Assembly: GCA_038025085.1 (NCBI GenBank)
Contig: CM076148.1
Coordinates: 37,903,691-37,967,690, forward strand
Source of the DNA: Tetragonia tetragonoides
Taxonomy: Eukaryota > Streptophyta > Magnoliopsida > Caryophyllales > Aizoaceae
Reading direction: 5' to 3'
DNA: 64,000 nt
Part shown: positions 31,667 through 43,334 of the stretch, one piece after another
Layout of the letters: each line of letters starts with the position of its first letter
Numbering within the stretch: the first letter of the stretch is position 1
Translations under genes and position numbers: made by a program
The notes under the pieces: model-generated
Database searches by the model: none
What the model was told of the DNA's origin: nothing
Seen by the model: the letters and a program-made list of their open reading frames with translations, nothing else

Positions 31667-34600
31667 TTCACAGTAGAATTTTTGATCTAGGCCTGGAAAA
31701 TAAACTTGCATGTGTTTACTACTTGCTAATTCCTCTGTTTTTTTTTTTGGGTTTTTTTTTCTCTTTGTTTGGTTGAAATTGTAGATGTCTTTCTGAGAAT
31801 TAGAATACTGTACTTACAAGTTGAAAATTTTATTCAAAGTTACTACTTCCATCATTTTTAAGAGCTAATTAAATTAGTCGACGTTGGCAATCCTTTTTGT
31901 ATTTTATTTTGTTTTTTCTTGTCTGTTTTATATTCTTTCTCTTCATGACATTACTGGAGTTTCTTGCTTAATTCAATATACCAATATGGGATAACAAATT
32001 TATAATGACTCACTTGTTTATCCTAAGATCCTGAAATGGCAGAAGTAGAGATGTCTCTAGAACATGAAGACACTAATTGAGTGTTCTAATCAATATTTCG
32101 CTCGGTTTCATAATGGAGTCATAAAATTCTAGTACATCTTTCTTTATTGCCATTCGAGACCCAAAATGCTCTTCGAGAAAGCTAATGAAATAGTAGCATA
32201 TTGGAGACTTGCATATTGTGTACATGAGTCAATGTGCTATTTTACCAAACACTATAACTAGTAGATTACACTGCTCAAAGTTTGCCGAACAACGCCATAT
32301 ATATAATGTAGATAAGGACTAATGTTTTGCCTTAATATCATTGCAGGTCGAATTCTCGGACAGCCATATTATGAGTAGTTGCATTAGGCCAATGATAAAA
32401 GGAAAGATGAACCCTGTTGTTCTCCTTCATGGTTTTGATAGGTGAGCAGTATAGGTGAAATAGACTCTTGTACTCGTCCCCGCAAAAACAAAAAGAACAA
32501 AGAAAAGAAATACTCTTGTATTAAAGACATTGTTGCTTACCATACTTTTGTCTTTCATAAAATTCAGTTCTTGCTTAGAATGGAGATGTACTTATCCATT
32601 ACTTGAAGAAGCTGGTGTCGAGACCTGGGCCGTTGACATTCTTGGTTGGGGGTTTTCGGATTTAGGTATGCCCCCTTCAATGTAGATAAAATGTTTGGTG
32701 TTATAACTGTCATGCTTCCCTTGTTCTTCTGCTTCTGAATCTAATTTATGTACTCTATTCTGTCCATGATGACTTACAAGAACAACTTCCATCATGTGGC
32801 GTGGAAGCCAAGCGTGATCATCTGTACCAGGTATGAATCCTCATAAATTTTAGTTTGTGCTCCTCGACATGTATTGAAATTTGATAAATGGGAAACAACT
32901 ATTTTAATTCCATTATCGAGCAGAGGTTCTATATGAAAAGACTTACATGTCAGCCAAGCTATTTGATGGATGGTTGTTCCATAGTCATTAGTCAAGGTGC
33001 TTCCTGTTGAATTTGCTCTGAAACTCCACTTAGGAGCCTTGGTTCACCTGGATGTAACAACTTAAGAAAAATTTGTGCAGAAGAGTTGTTCGACTGATGC
33101 TTTTGCATGAATCCTTTGAGTGTGTATACTACAATTTTTCTTCATAAGGATAGCCTAAAATGTATAACTATCTTTAAAATCTCAAATAAGACCTGCAACA
33201 TCTCCAAAGGAGAGGAGGAACAAAGAGTTGATTGAAACTTGACTTATGCAATTTAACCAGAGCCTAAAACTTAGACTACACTGTTAGTGTCTTGAACCTT
33301 GTCTTTACAGTTTTGGAAATCGTATATCAGAAGGCCGATGATACTTGTTGGGCCAAGTCTGGGGGCAGCTACAGCAGTCGATTTTGCAGTGAACCATCCG
33401 GAGACTGTGAGTTATGCCTGCAACAGATGCTTATGCGAACCTCATTTTTAGTGCAGAAACAACTTGAGAATTTTTGTCAGATCGCTAGCTCTAATAATCT
33501 ATTTGTCATGTTCTTAGGTCAGTAAGTTGGTTTTGATTGATGCAAGTGTGTATGCAGAAGGCATAGGACGCCCAGCCAAATTGCCCAAGATAGTGCTCTG
33601 TGCTGCTGTGAGTACCACCTCTTGTAGAAAACTTCATGTAATCTCAGCTATATCCAATCATTCATGATACTCTTGGATATTCAATTTCATCCTTTGAGGC
33701 TTTTGAGCAATTTCTGTAATTTCATTTCATCTTGGAGCCCACGTTGCAAATCCAATTAGTTTAATTTATCTCGTTCCACTTAAACGATCCCATGCTTGCA
33801 AGTGTCCTAAATCGAGTGTAACCTTCATTTCTTTGGAGCAGCTTGCATTATTGAAGAGTATCCCGCTACGCCTCTATGTGAATGCGTTGGTATTCGATGG
33901 TATACCCTTCACAACTAGCTTCGACTGGATGAATGTAAGAAATCTTTCCTATTAAAAGTTCAGAACATTCCATATTATGTTGGTATTACAGTGAGATGAG
34001 ATGGGCCATGTCTCTCATTGTAACCTTACAGATTGGTCGCTTACCTTGCCTTATGCCTTGGTGGAGGGATGCAACTCTTAGCTTCATGGCAAGTGGGGGT
34101 TACAACGTTACTACTCTGATAAATCAGGTATGTAACTGTTGGAATTGTGCTTTTCACGTATTAAAGTTTCAAAAAAATGTATGTAACCTGATATTGTGTT
34201 TTGGTTAACTCCCTCAAAACTATCTTTTTGTGAACTATATGTTGAATTGGTCCATATGGTTTAATGCTTCCAATGAGGTCCCTGCAGTTTCAAATACCCC
34301 CTCAACTGATGTATCTGCTTCAATTTATTGGCAATTGTGCCTCCAGTGATGGATTTTGGAGTTCCTAGTATCGATCACTCTATTAAAGTTAGTTGTGCCT
34401 CGAGCTGAAACACATCCCCCACTATGAAGCCTAAAACCAGACCTTTCCAATCCATCATCACCCAAGCACCATGCTTGTAAGTGATGTAAATTAGTTTATT
34501 CCCGTTCCACTTCCACTTAAAAGATCCCATGCTTGTAAGTGTCCTAAACCCATCGTCTATCATTGCTCGAGCTTCGGCTCATTTTCCTTATTAATAAAGA

Positions 34601-35348
34601 ACTCTAACTATCAAAAAACAAAAGTCAGCTGTGCCTGACAAAGTATATGTGCATTTGTGCTTGACAGGTCAGGCAGCGGGTACTTATAGTGTGGGGTGAG
34701 GATGATCAGATCATCAGCTACAAGCTTGCAGTTGTAAGTACAAAAAAAGCCCCAACAAAAATATGCATGGAACCTGAAACTTTGCTAGTCAAATAGTTCG
34801 TGCATATCAATTGCTTTCTTGACCTGTTATAAGTCTTGTAGTATGTGCTAATGTGCATATCAATGCTCGCTCCAGCCCAAAGGTGAATGCCTGTGCTCAA
34901 AAAGATGTGTATAATAAGATGCCTTGAGAGAAGAATCAGCTTGGAAAACTTGAGAGTATAATGTCTCTGTAATGAGAAAGTAAATTAAGGATTGTAGGAA
35001 ATATGAAAGATGGAAAGTAGTAGATTTATTTCAGGACTTAAGTATCTTTAACTATATGCTAATAATTCTTAGAATACTTCCCCTGCAATCTTATCTATGC
35101 CTAAGACATTCAGTTAGACTGGAACATCTTTCTTAGTCCCAATTGTGAGTACCTTATAAGTCTCTTCCCCTTCCAATAATGTCTTGATGTCCTTTGGGAA
35201 AATGAAAACGTAAATGCAGAGGCTGCATAGCGAATTGCAAGACGCAGTTCTACGGCCAATACCAGATTGTGGCCATATCCCTCATGTAGAAAAGCCGGAG
35301 ACTGTTGCAAGCTTGATCGTCAAATTTGTTCATCACAACTCCTGCTAG
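31421..35348 (+). CDS. Alpha/beta-hydrolase gene 2 (intact)
   Basis: Ten exons: 31421-31594, 32347-32441, 32568-32665, 32781-32830, 33311-33406, 33518-33607, 33842-33934, 34032-34127, 34668-34733 and 35220-35348. They join in frame to 328 residues ending ...HHNSC. The start at 31421 (MQALSIITMY) matches the paralog best; an in-frame ATG at 31367 would add 18 residues. Motifs: GFPSFLPKE near residue 28, HGFDS, nucleophile in GPSLGAA, WGEDD, DCGHIPHVE. All introns are GT-AG. The fold is the serine-hydrolase alpha/beta type, related to haloalkane dehalogenase and C-C hydrolase families. Substrate and compartment are unknown; the N-terminus could be a weak organellar signal. It is the working partner of the broken gene 1 upstream. 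Confidence 0.9.
31602..31663. repeat. (CT)n microsatellite at the start of intron 1
   Basis: About 30 CT units with one CC interruption, starting 8 bases after the exon 1 donor of hydrolase gene 2. The long pyrimidine run next to a 5' splice site is unusual. Confidence 0.95.
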
Positions 35349-38300
35349 CGATCGATCTACATGAATACTGTGGTATACATTTTACAAGGTATAAATACTA
35401 CTGTAGCTAAATTGCTGACTTCTTGTTGTAGGGAGGCCTATAATGTTGCTAATCTTTAGCAATGTGGGAGTTTCTAGTTTTTATGATAGCCCACTTTTGT
35501 AACTTGACATTTCAAGTTCTGGGCTGGGCCATGTCAGATGGCACAACTGGTAGAAAGTCCAAGAAGCTATCCACTTCAAATGTCAAAGTAAATTGCAAGT
35601 AATTAGGGGACAATAGCTCATACCTGCCATCAGATGAAAATGACACAAACATAATTGTATGTTAATTCACTTCTAAATAATACATTGTGCATGCAAAATC
35701 AATTATAAACAGCTTGTCTTTCACAAGCTACCTGACCTCATGAATCATGAACGTTGTTGTACATGGCGCCGCAATGCAACTAGCCTGTTTATTTATTGTT
35801 ATGATGGGGTTGAACTTCTTTCTTTTTTTTGAGTGCTAATGACAGGGTTGAACATAATCACAGAGAAAAACAAGAACTATTGGCTGAAAAGCCTGAAATC
35901 AGTCACATCGGAAAGTCAAATTAACATATAATGTTTGTTGTTTAGTTGATTTTTGGCTTCAAATTACTTATATGTCTATCCTATTTCAAAATATAGTTAA
36001 GGTGGCTATTCTTGCAAAATGAGTAATGATTTTGCCAAAGCAACAATTAGTGGACGATTATATACTTTTTGTTGACTACGAATGCTCAAGGTGACAGAGA
36101 CCAAAAACTGGGATAAAAGATTTTGACGGTTTATGTCGCAGTATCATTACACAGCAAATCAAAATGAACTTTTTTTCTTGTATAGATTTGTCCATTTGAC
36201 AACAGTTTTTTTGTTTCCTTTTGAACTGAAGCTTATATATGACTTATGAAGGGATTTGTAGCCACAAACTAAGTCCCTTCTTACGACCTGGGTCATCTAA
36301 CATGGAGTACATGTGGATGTTAAGAATCTTCTGCCAAACCTATTGCATCTTTTTAACTCATTTGAGTAATGAGTACATTTTAAAAGGATATTTAAATCTT
36401 ATATTGAGGATTAGTTAGTAGTTTAGTACCCAGGGTTGAACTAATTTGAATTAACTTTGACACTAATTTGTGATTTCATGCCATAACGCATCTCACAGCT
36501 CACACAGGAAGTTATATACTTCATCCAGTAACATACGGGGCCATCCGATATATTCAGCACTTCTTGGCATGACTCTTGGTTATCACTTCTGGCGTGATTC
36601 CGCTTGGGATGAACAGATGAGGATCCGCTCCAATACACTATTTTTCTCATTTACGTATTACATTTGTGGATGTTTGATATATGTTAAACATTTCATTATA
36701 TCTTCTTTTATATTTGTAGTCAATTTAACACGTGTCAAACATTCATAAGCGTAATGCATAAATGCGGGAAATGGTGTATGGGATTTTATCCTTCTGGTTA
36801 TCGATCAAACAAGACGTAATGAATTTATACGTTGTTGATCATGGTTACCATTTTCTGTGGAGCCAAAAACTTCACTACTTTTGGCTTCGGAATATAATGG
36901 ACTAAAGCAAAATGGCAGATAAGCATAAAACTGCCAGCACTTCTTACTTTTTGTTAAGTTGTTGATGGTCGTCGCACTTCGGATTTCGGGTCAAACAAAA
37001 ACATCCTCTCTCTGAGACTCTCACAGGGAGTAAGACTGCGTATAACTAACACCCTTTCCCCCCCCTCCCTACTTTGCCTAAGTGGGAGCCTCTTTGGAGC
37101 CCCTCCCCCCCTACTTTGCCTAAGCGGGAGCCTCTTTGGAGACATTGGGGTATGTTTATCTTAATGTTGATCTTGTACACATCCGTTGTAGAGTATCACT
37201 TTCAGTCTCAAGTTATCACTTAATGTTTTAATGTGTAGTCCCATATTAACTTTTGCAATTGCATCACTTGTGCAATAGTCATTATCGGCCATTGACAAGG
37301 ATAATCAAAATGGATCAAAATTCAACCATTGAAGGGCTCACCAACAACCCAACACAAATTCTCTCATTTTAGGCAGCCAGCCAAAAATGAATGGTCCACC
37401 AAATGTATGATTCATTCGCAAGTTGTGCACGGTGACTGACGGGGACCATCTTCTCACGTGTGGAAATCTCCAGTAAAGAAATGCAAATACTCACTAATTA
37501 TTAGTTTATTTATGGCCACCCATTAATGGCTGGCTTCTGAAAACATGCGATTAGTGAACCAGTCCCTCTCACGTGTTGCCCTTTCAATATTGAAGTCACT
37601 CACCAACTTCATATTTGTGTACTCTTGCCTTGCACTTCACTTAATCAATTCTTTTTTGCTCATTTCTTGACTTAATCACTTAACACAACCAATAAATCCC
37701 CCATGTGCCCCTTTCTTAATCCCTTATTCCCCTACAAGACTTCTATTAGGCTATCACTCAAAATGTAGCATCGTAAGTCTAGAACTGGCAGAAACCGACT
37801 TGCTACAAACCTCAAAAAACCCGAAAAAACAGGCACAAGAATTGCAAAACCAGTTTCACCCGAAAATGTCCGACACAAAACTGGGTCCATAAAAGTTGTT
37901 GCAACATTACATTGCAAACCTGAAAAACGATATCGACCGACCCGAACCGAACCCAACCAACCATTTTGCCAGGTCTTTCGACAACTATTGCCACTATTAG
38001 TCTTCCACACGAAAAATTAAGAGAATTCACCTCAAGTCTAACTATATTTTCTAGCAACAATTTTCTAGTAGATACTTCAGCTATATATCTATATGGTCCG
38101 ATGGGACACTCGTTCAAAAAATACACAATCCTTCACCCGTCAAGCCGAGTGAATCAGTAATCTCATCCCTCGAGTTTCTCTGGGTCATAGACTCATAAGC
38201 ATAATCTTTTATTCTTCTCCCAATCATTTACCAAAAACACAAACATAAAAAGTCACAATTTGTAAAATATGAACTGCAAACTCTGCAAGCAAGATTTGAA

Positions 38301-38810
38301 GACAAAATAAGACAGGTTAACAGGTATATCAAAAGATTGCGCTTCAATAGACAAAGAAAATAATACAGGTAGATAGGGAAATGATTTTCTCATTAAAATA
38401 TTTAAACAAATAGTAGTACTACCATCTAAAATGTCTAGGCTAGCTAAGCTTAGATGTACATAAGGGAGGAAGATTTTTGAGTGGAAAAGGGTGAAGCATC
38501 TAAGGAAAAGAAGAGGATGTTGGTTCACCCTTATGGAATATCAATCCCCTCATCACCACACCCACTCAAAATGGAATCAAATTCCCAACTTTTCACAGCC
38601 AAAGAGAAACCAACAAAACCCCAAGAGAAACAAAAGCCTAAAAAAGAAGAAAAAAAATTAAAGGAAAACCCAAGTGGTAAAGGAAAACCCAAGTGGGGGT
38701 TGTCCCTATTGGATGATTCTCTACTCAAAACCCACCATGATCACCAATTTCATACACAGCAAAATCTCATCCATTGGTCTTAATCCCACTGAACATTCGG
38801 ATCGACCTTT
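35349..38810. other. Intergenic region between hydrolase gene 2 and the X8 gene
   Basis: No supported gene. At 37036-37146 a SINE-like body (GGGAGTAAGACTGCGTATA) is followed by a ~50-bp tandem duplication (CCTACTTTGCCTAAG(T/C)GGGAG). 37920-37960 holds a CCCGAACCGAACCC-rich patch. The last ~300 bp before 38810 is probably the X8 gene 3' UTR on the opposite strand. Confidence 0.4.
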
Positions 38811-40990
38811 CTAACCCCACAAAAGCAGCAAGCTTGGGAAGATGAGGGTTAGTGTAAGAGAAAGGACGTAGCGCGGGTATTGCTTAAGAGATGGGGCAGC
38901 ACTTGGATTATCAAATGGCATGCCGGAGGGCGCCATACCAGTAGGGCTAAAAATGCCAGTGGTAGTCGAGCCTGGTACACCCGTGCTTGAGCCAGGTACA
39001 CCTGTGGTCATGCCACCAGGGGTGCCTGTGGATCCGGGGCTTGTGGATGGGATGCCACCGGTGGTGGGTGAAGATTGGCTGCAAATCAAACATGGGACCA
39101 CGCCATAACAAATGTTAATCTTCAAAAACCGATAGATAAACTTTACAGCGAATAGTAATCAGGTCATTGTACAAATGCATGTACTAGTGTCTAATGCTGA
39201 ATGAGTCGATCAATGTAGCCAGCAACACTCATTATCCCCGCAAATGTTAGCAAATTCACATGCAACCGACAAGTTCAAAGCAAAATGGTTACCAAAATCA
39301 TCATGCTCACACAACATCTCCGCTTCTCCAACAAACATTAACCGACATTTATCATCATAATTCACCAGCATGCTCAGCAAACTAAATCAATCCTTTTGGT
39401 ACAAGAAAATTGATGGAAATGTATACGAATAGCAACGATTAGAGACAGAGGATGGGCACGCATGGTACCAATCTACACATAAAAAGGAAGAGGACAGCGA
39501 GTACTAAACAAATAGACGTCAAACTTAGGTTGTTTAGTCCATATCTAGGGACAGAAAAGAGCACAAAACAATAATGCGTTAAGCATCATGACAGCTCACC
39601 AGGCTGTTACCTAAGAAACAAACGAAATGACTAAAACAAACAAAAATCAATCAATGCCAATTGCCACCCTCTCAATTTTATACTCATAATAATAGATGTT
39701 GGAGGTGGATCTACCATTGTTTGATTAATTTACCAGCCATGTCAAGAAGTTAAAAGGTTTTCGCTTTTACATACGTAATCACCCCACCAAAAAGTTTGGC
39801 ATTTGACCAAATCTAGCCTTAAGTGATTAGGATTCATTTTTTATGGTGGCTGTTGGAACATCATAATAAAGAACAACTAATCCTTTGCACCAAATAAATA
39901 AATAAATAAGAGCCATTAATCCAAACAAGAAACATTAACCACTGGTTTAGCTTAGCCTTCGTAATTAGGCTAAATTGGTAAAATTGATTAGGCTAATAAG
40001 AAATAAATTTTGCAAGAAAGCTTTTACTAGGATGATGCAAATTAATGTACTAGTTAAAATGGGTTAAATCTAGGTGCGATTACATGCAGTTCAGGGTTGA
40101 AGAACAAGAGAAAAACAACCTACAAACCCATTTCTATACTGAGAAAGGAACCCATTTTCAGTGTCAAATATAGCTAATTCAGCATCTGAGAAGAACTGGG
40201 AAAAACTCTATTATCAACCAGTAAACAAATCAGACAAACAGAACAGATCATCACAAGATTCTTAAAGTAGAGAAGAAAGAATGAGAGAGAAAGAGGATTA
40301 TACCCAGCACTTGTAGGAAAGGAGCAGCCAGAACCCACAGCTGAAAAACAAAAAGGAAAAACAAAAAGAAGTTTAATTTAACCCTTTTAATTTCTAACCC
40401 AGTTTAGAAAAAATTAGCAAAACCCAGTTCAGAAATTAGGAAGAACAAGAAATGCTTACTGCTAGGGGGGTTGTTGGAAGGGTAAGCAACACCAGAGAAA
40501 TCACAGTTAAGAGGATTTGGACCCTTGTTTTGGTAATAGCTATTAACAGCATAATCACAGTGTGCTTTTGCTGTGTTGGGTTCAAAACAAGGACCACTTT
40601 GAAGGATTGGGTTGCAATCAGCACCATTACCACAAGCATAGTCTATAGCCTTCTGCAAAGCTGCATCTCCCCCAACTTTACATAAACAATATGTTGCACC
40701 TGTAAAATCATCACCAAAAGAAAAAAAAAATAAAAATACCCAAATCAGTTCAAGAAAAACCCAGAAAAACAAACCCAAAAACAGATGTGCCCATGTAGTT
40801 TTTCTCTGTTTTTGTTGAGAAATTGGGATAAAGATCATATCTTTTTAGGTTTTGAAGAGACCCCACAAGACTAAAATTGTTAGAAAGATCTTAAAAGAGA
40901 GGGGGGACATGGAAAAATTTAATAAAAGTGCTTACTTGAATAACTAGTCAAGCTCAAGAAAAGAGCTAAGAAGAACACTAATACAGCCAT
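38811..40990 (-). CDS. X8-domain GPI-anchored protein (plasmodesmata callose-binding type)
   Basis: Four exons on the minus strand: 40936-40990, 40460-40699, 40304-40340 and 38811-39078, joining in frame to 199 residues. Residues 1-18 (MAVLVFFLALFLSLTSYS) are a signal peptide. The X8 domain follows, with YCLCKVG, QKAIDYACGNGADC, GPCFEP, HCDYAVNSYYQ and CDFSGVA; this cysteine-rich fold binds beta-1,3-glucan (callose). Then comes a Gly/Ser/Thr/Pro-rich linker (TGVPGSSTGVPGSTTTG) and a hydrophobic C-terminal tail (YVLSLTLTLIFPSLLLLWG) typical of a GPI-anchor signal. Size and layout match the PDCB family, which acts at the plasmodesmal neck. The exact paralog is not assigned. Confidence 0.92.
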
Positions 40991-41085
40991 GATTGTAGTG
41001 AGGGTTGAGGATAATGAAAAGGGTCTTTTAAGAGAGTTCTAATAAGTGGATTGATAGTGAGTGATATAAAAATTAAAGAAGCAAC

Positions 41086-41088
<3 letters not shown>

Positions 41089-41131
<43 letters not shown>
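41089..41131. repeat. (GA)n microsatellite in the X8 gene 5' leader
   Basis: About 21 GA units, about 100 bp upstream of the X8 start codon and downstream of the predicted TATA box, so it is probably transcribed as a CU-rich leader. Confidence 0.95.
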
Positions 41132-41136
<5 letters not shown>

Positions 41137-41187
41137 GACAATTTATGAGAGAGAAACGTTAGGTAAGGCATTTGTGCTGTTTTGGCA

Positions 41188-41200
41188 CTTTTTATACCAG
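41188..41200 (-). promoter_or_regulatory. TATA box of the X8 gene
   Basis: On the minus strand the sequence reads CTGGTATAAAAAG, about 200 bp before the start codon. Transcription would start near 41160, giving a ~170-nt leader that contains the GA/CT repeat. Confidence 0.6.
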
Positions 41201-43334
41201 TACAAAAGTATGGGGATGCTGTTTTTGAGGTACAATTTAGAAAAAATTAATTAGTTCTTAATGGGGTTTATGAGAGGATTGGAGAGAGTGATCTGGGAAC
41301 TGAGGAAAATGGAGCTAATAACGTTTGGAAGGAAGGGCTTTTGAAGCTATGTATTCTCTTTTTTGTGTCAGTTAATGTATGTTGTTGTACAGTTTTGTGT
41401 CTGTCTGTGCATCAGTGGCTGTTCAAACGGTCATAAACTCATGTGGGAGATTGGGAATTTTTAACCCCACTCTTGGGTTTAGTGTGTTTAACCCTAGTTA
41501 AGTTAAGGCTGGTTTTGCATTTTGATAGTGGGACCTACCTCAACATTGAGCCATGAGAAGAGTTTCCAGCTTCTTATTATGATGTCTTGTGAGTTGTGAG
41601 CAATGAGTCTATTTTGGCTTGCAAGCTCATGATGGACTGACCCTTATGGCCCTCCACTGTAACATGGGCAAATGGATCTTAAAGTGATTTATGTTTGATT
41701 CAAAAAATAAGGTCAAAAAGGGGCTTGGGCTGGTTGTGGGCCGGGTTTGACTTGGATTTTTGCATGTGAGCCAGGTCAAGAAGCGGGTTAATGGGTCGGT
41801 GCTTATAAATTCACAAAAAACTATGTCCGAGCCCGCCCTTTTTAAGGGTCAAACGGATCATACCGCACTGCTGCTTATGAACAAATCTTGTTTCGGTTCT
41901 ATAAACACAAAATGATTCATTAAAATTGATAGAACTTATTATCTGTTGTGATGTTCCGAATGATAATTGTGTAATGGTCAATGGTCAAATAAAAACCACT
42001 TCTTTATGAAACCAGGGGTAAGGTTGTATTGATACAATTGATTCTCTTATCTTGTAAAGGTGAAAGCCTAATTTGGAGTCTCTACGGCAATGTTAGTGTG
42101 AATGTAACTACAAGATAAAGTGGACTATTCCTAAATCCATGAGTTGTTCATTTATTCATGTTTGATTAAATAACATACTTTCTTTTCACCTTCATAGTTT
42201 AGGAATAATTCATTTTATGTCATGTCGGTTCAAGTGTGCAATATACTTTATTTCTTCCATATTACTAAACAATTCAATTCAGAGTTAGGCGATGTGAGTT
42301 TGATGATATTTTAATTGAAAAGAACACTACCATATGAAATAATAGAATGTTAGGCATATAGGGCAATTGGATTGAAAGAATACTGCCCGCCATGCATGCC
42401 CATTTGTGAGGCATAAACTAAACGTGGAGGCAATTGAAGCAACCAGAAAAAGAGAAACCATGTAAAAGATAAAGCCTAATTTGTACATTGTACACCTAGT
42501 AATGAATGTACACACAACAAATCGTGCTTTTATTAGAAAAAGCTAGCATTTGATTGCATTATGGTATTGGTATTTTATAGGGAATGATGGTTGAATAATT
42601 TGGTCACTAGGTTTGCACAATACCAAAAAGGACGAATATCGATCAAAGAATAAAGGGTGCAGTTGGGAAGAATCATTCCTCTTTGCAAATAGTAGTTTGA
42701 ACTTCTAATCTACGAGGTGGACGGTGTAGCGAGCCAAAATGGAAAAAGTTCACCTCCCAACTCAAAGAGCCTTTTGACATGGAGTGGTGGCTTTTAGCCT
42801 TTTACAATTATTCTCTCTCCATCTATCTATCTTTGGCTCCAATAATGCAAGCTAAGGATGTGTTCTCCTTCACTTACTCAGTAACAAGTTCAGTTTAATG
42901 GAGTTCGGTGGACTTTAATTATGTGATGTGAATATGTGTTTTCTCTCACAGATTACTATTCAGTTCAATGAAACTCGATTCAATCCAGTGAAAAAGAACA
43001 CACCCAGACTACAAACAGCAAAATACCTCTACATGTCTAGTTCATTCTCAAATCATCTATCCAACAGAAACAAAGCAATGCACAAGGGAGCAAAAATTAA
43101 TAATTTTGAACTCTAGGAATTGGTTCTACATTATTCCTATGCTTTCCAAAATGTCTCGGTTGTAAGTTAGCGATCTAACTGGAAGAGATATCCCGAAAAC
43201 AAAACAAAAAAATGGTGGAACAGAAATGGTCATGATACTAAGCTCATGCAAAGACTAAAATATAACTAATACTTTACAAACAAAAATGCCGCCTGTTGGT
43301 CACTGGCATATGCGGTACCGGAAACCAACAATGA
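41201..43334. other. Intergenic region between the X8 and PPR genes
   Basis: Upstream sequence of the X8 gene followed by the 3' side of the PPR gene. Apart from a Tourist-like MITE at 42856-43005, no gene or structured element is visible. A GGGCC-rich tract near 41725-41870 is low-complexity. Confidence 0.4.
42856..43005. mobile_element. Degenerate Tourist-like MITE
   Basis: The left end GGATGTGTTCTCCTTCACT and, inverted, the right end GGGTGTGTTCTTTTTCACTG form a TIR of about 19 bp. The interior contains TTCAGTTCAATG-like words also seen in the element at 57.4 kb. The left flank is TAA; the right flank does not match cleanly. Confidence 0.6.

Noticed and set aside
31511..31711. Arg-Glu repeat ORF on the minus strand
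   Set aside because: It is the translation of the (CT)n microsatellite.
38481..38783. Lys-rich plus-strand ORF of 100 codons
   Set aside because: It lies antisense in the probable 3' UTR of the X8 gene and has low-complexity composition without a domain.
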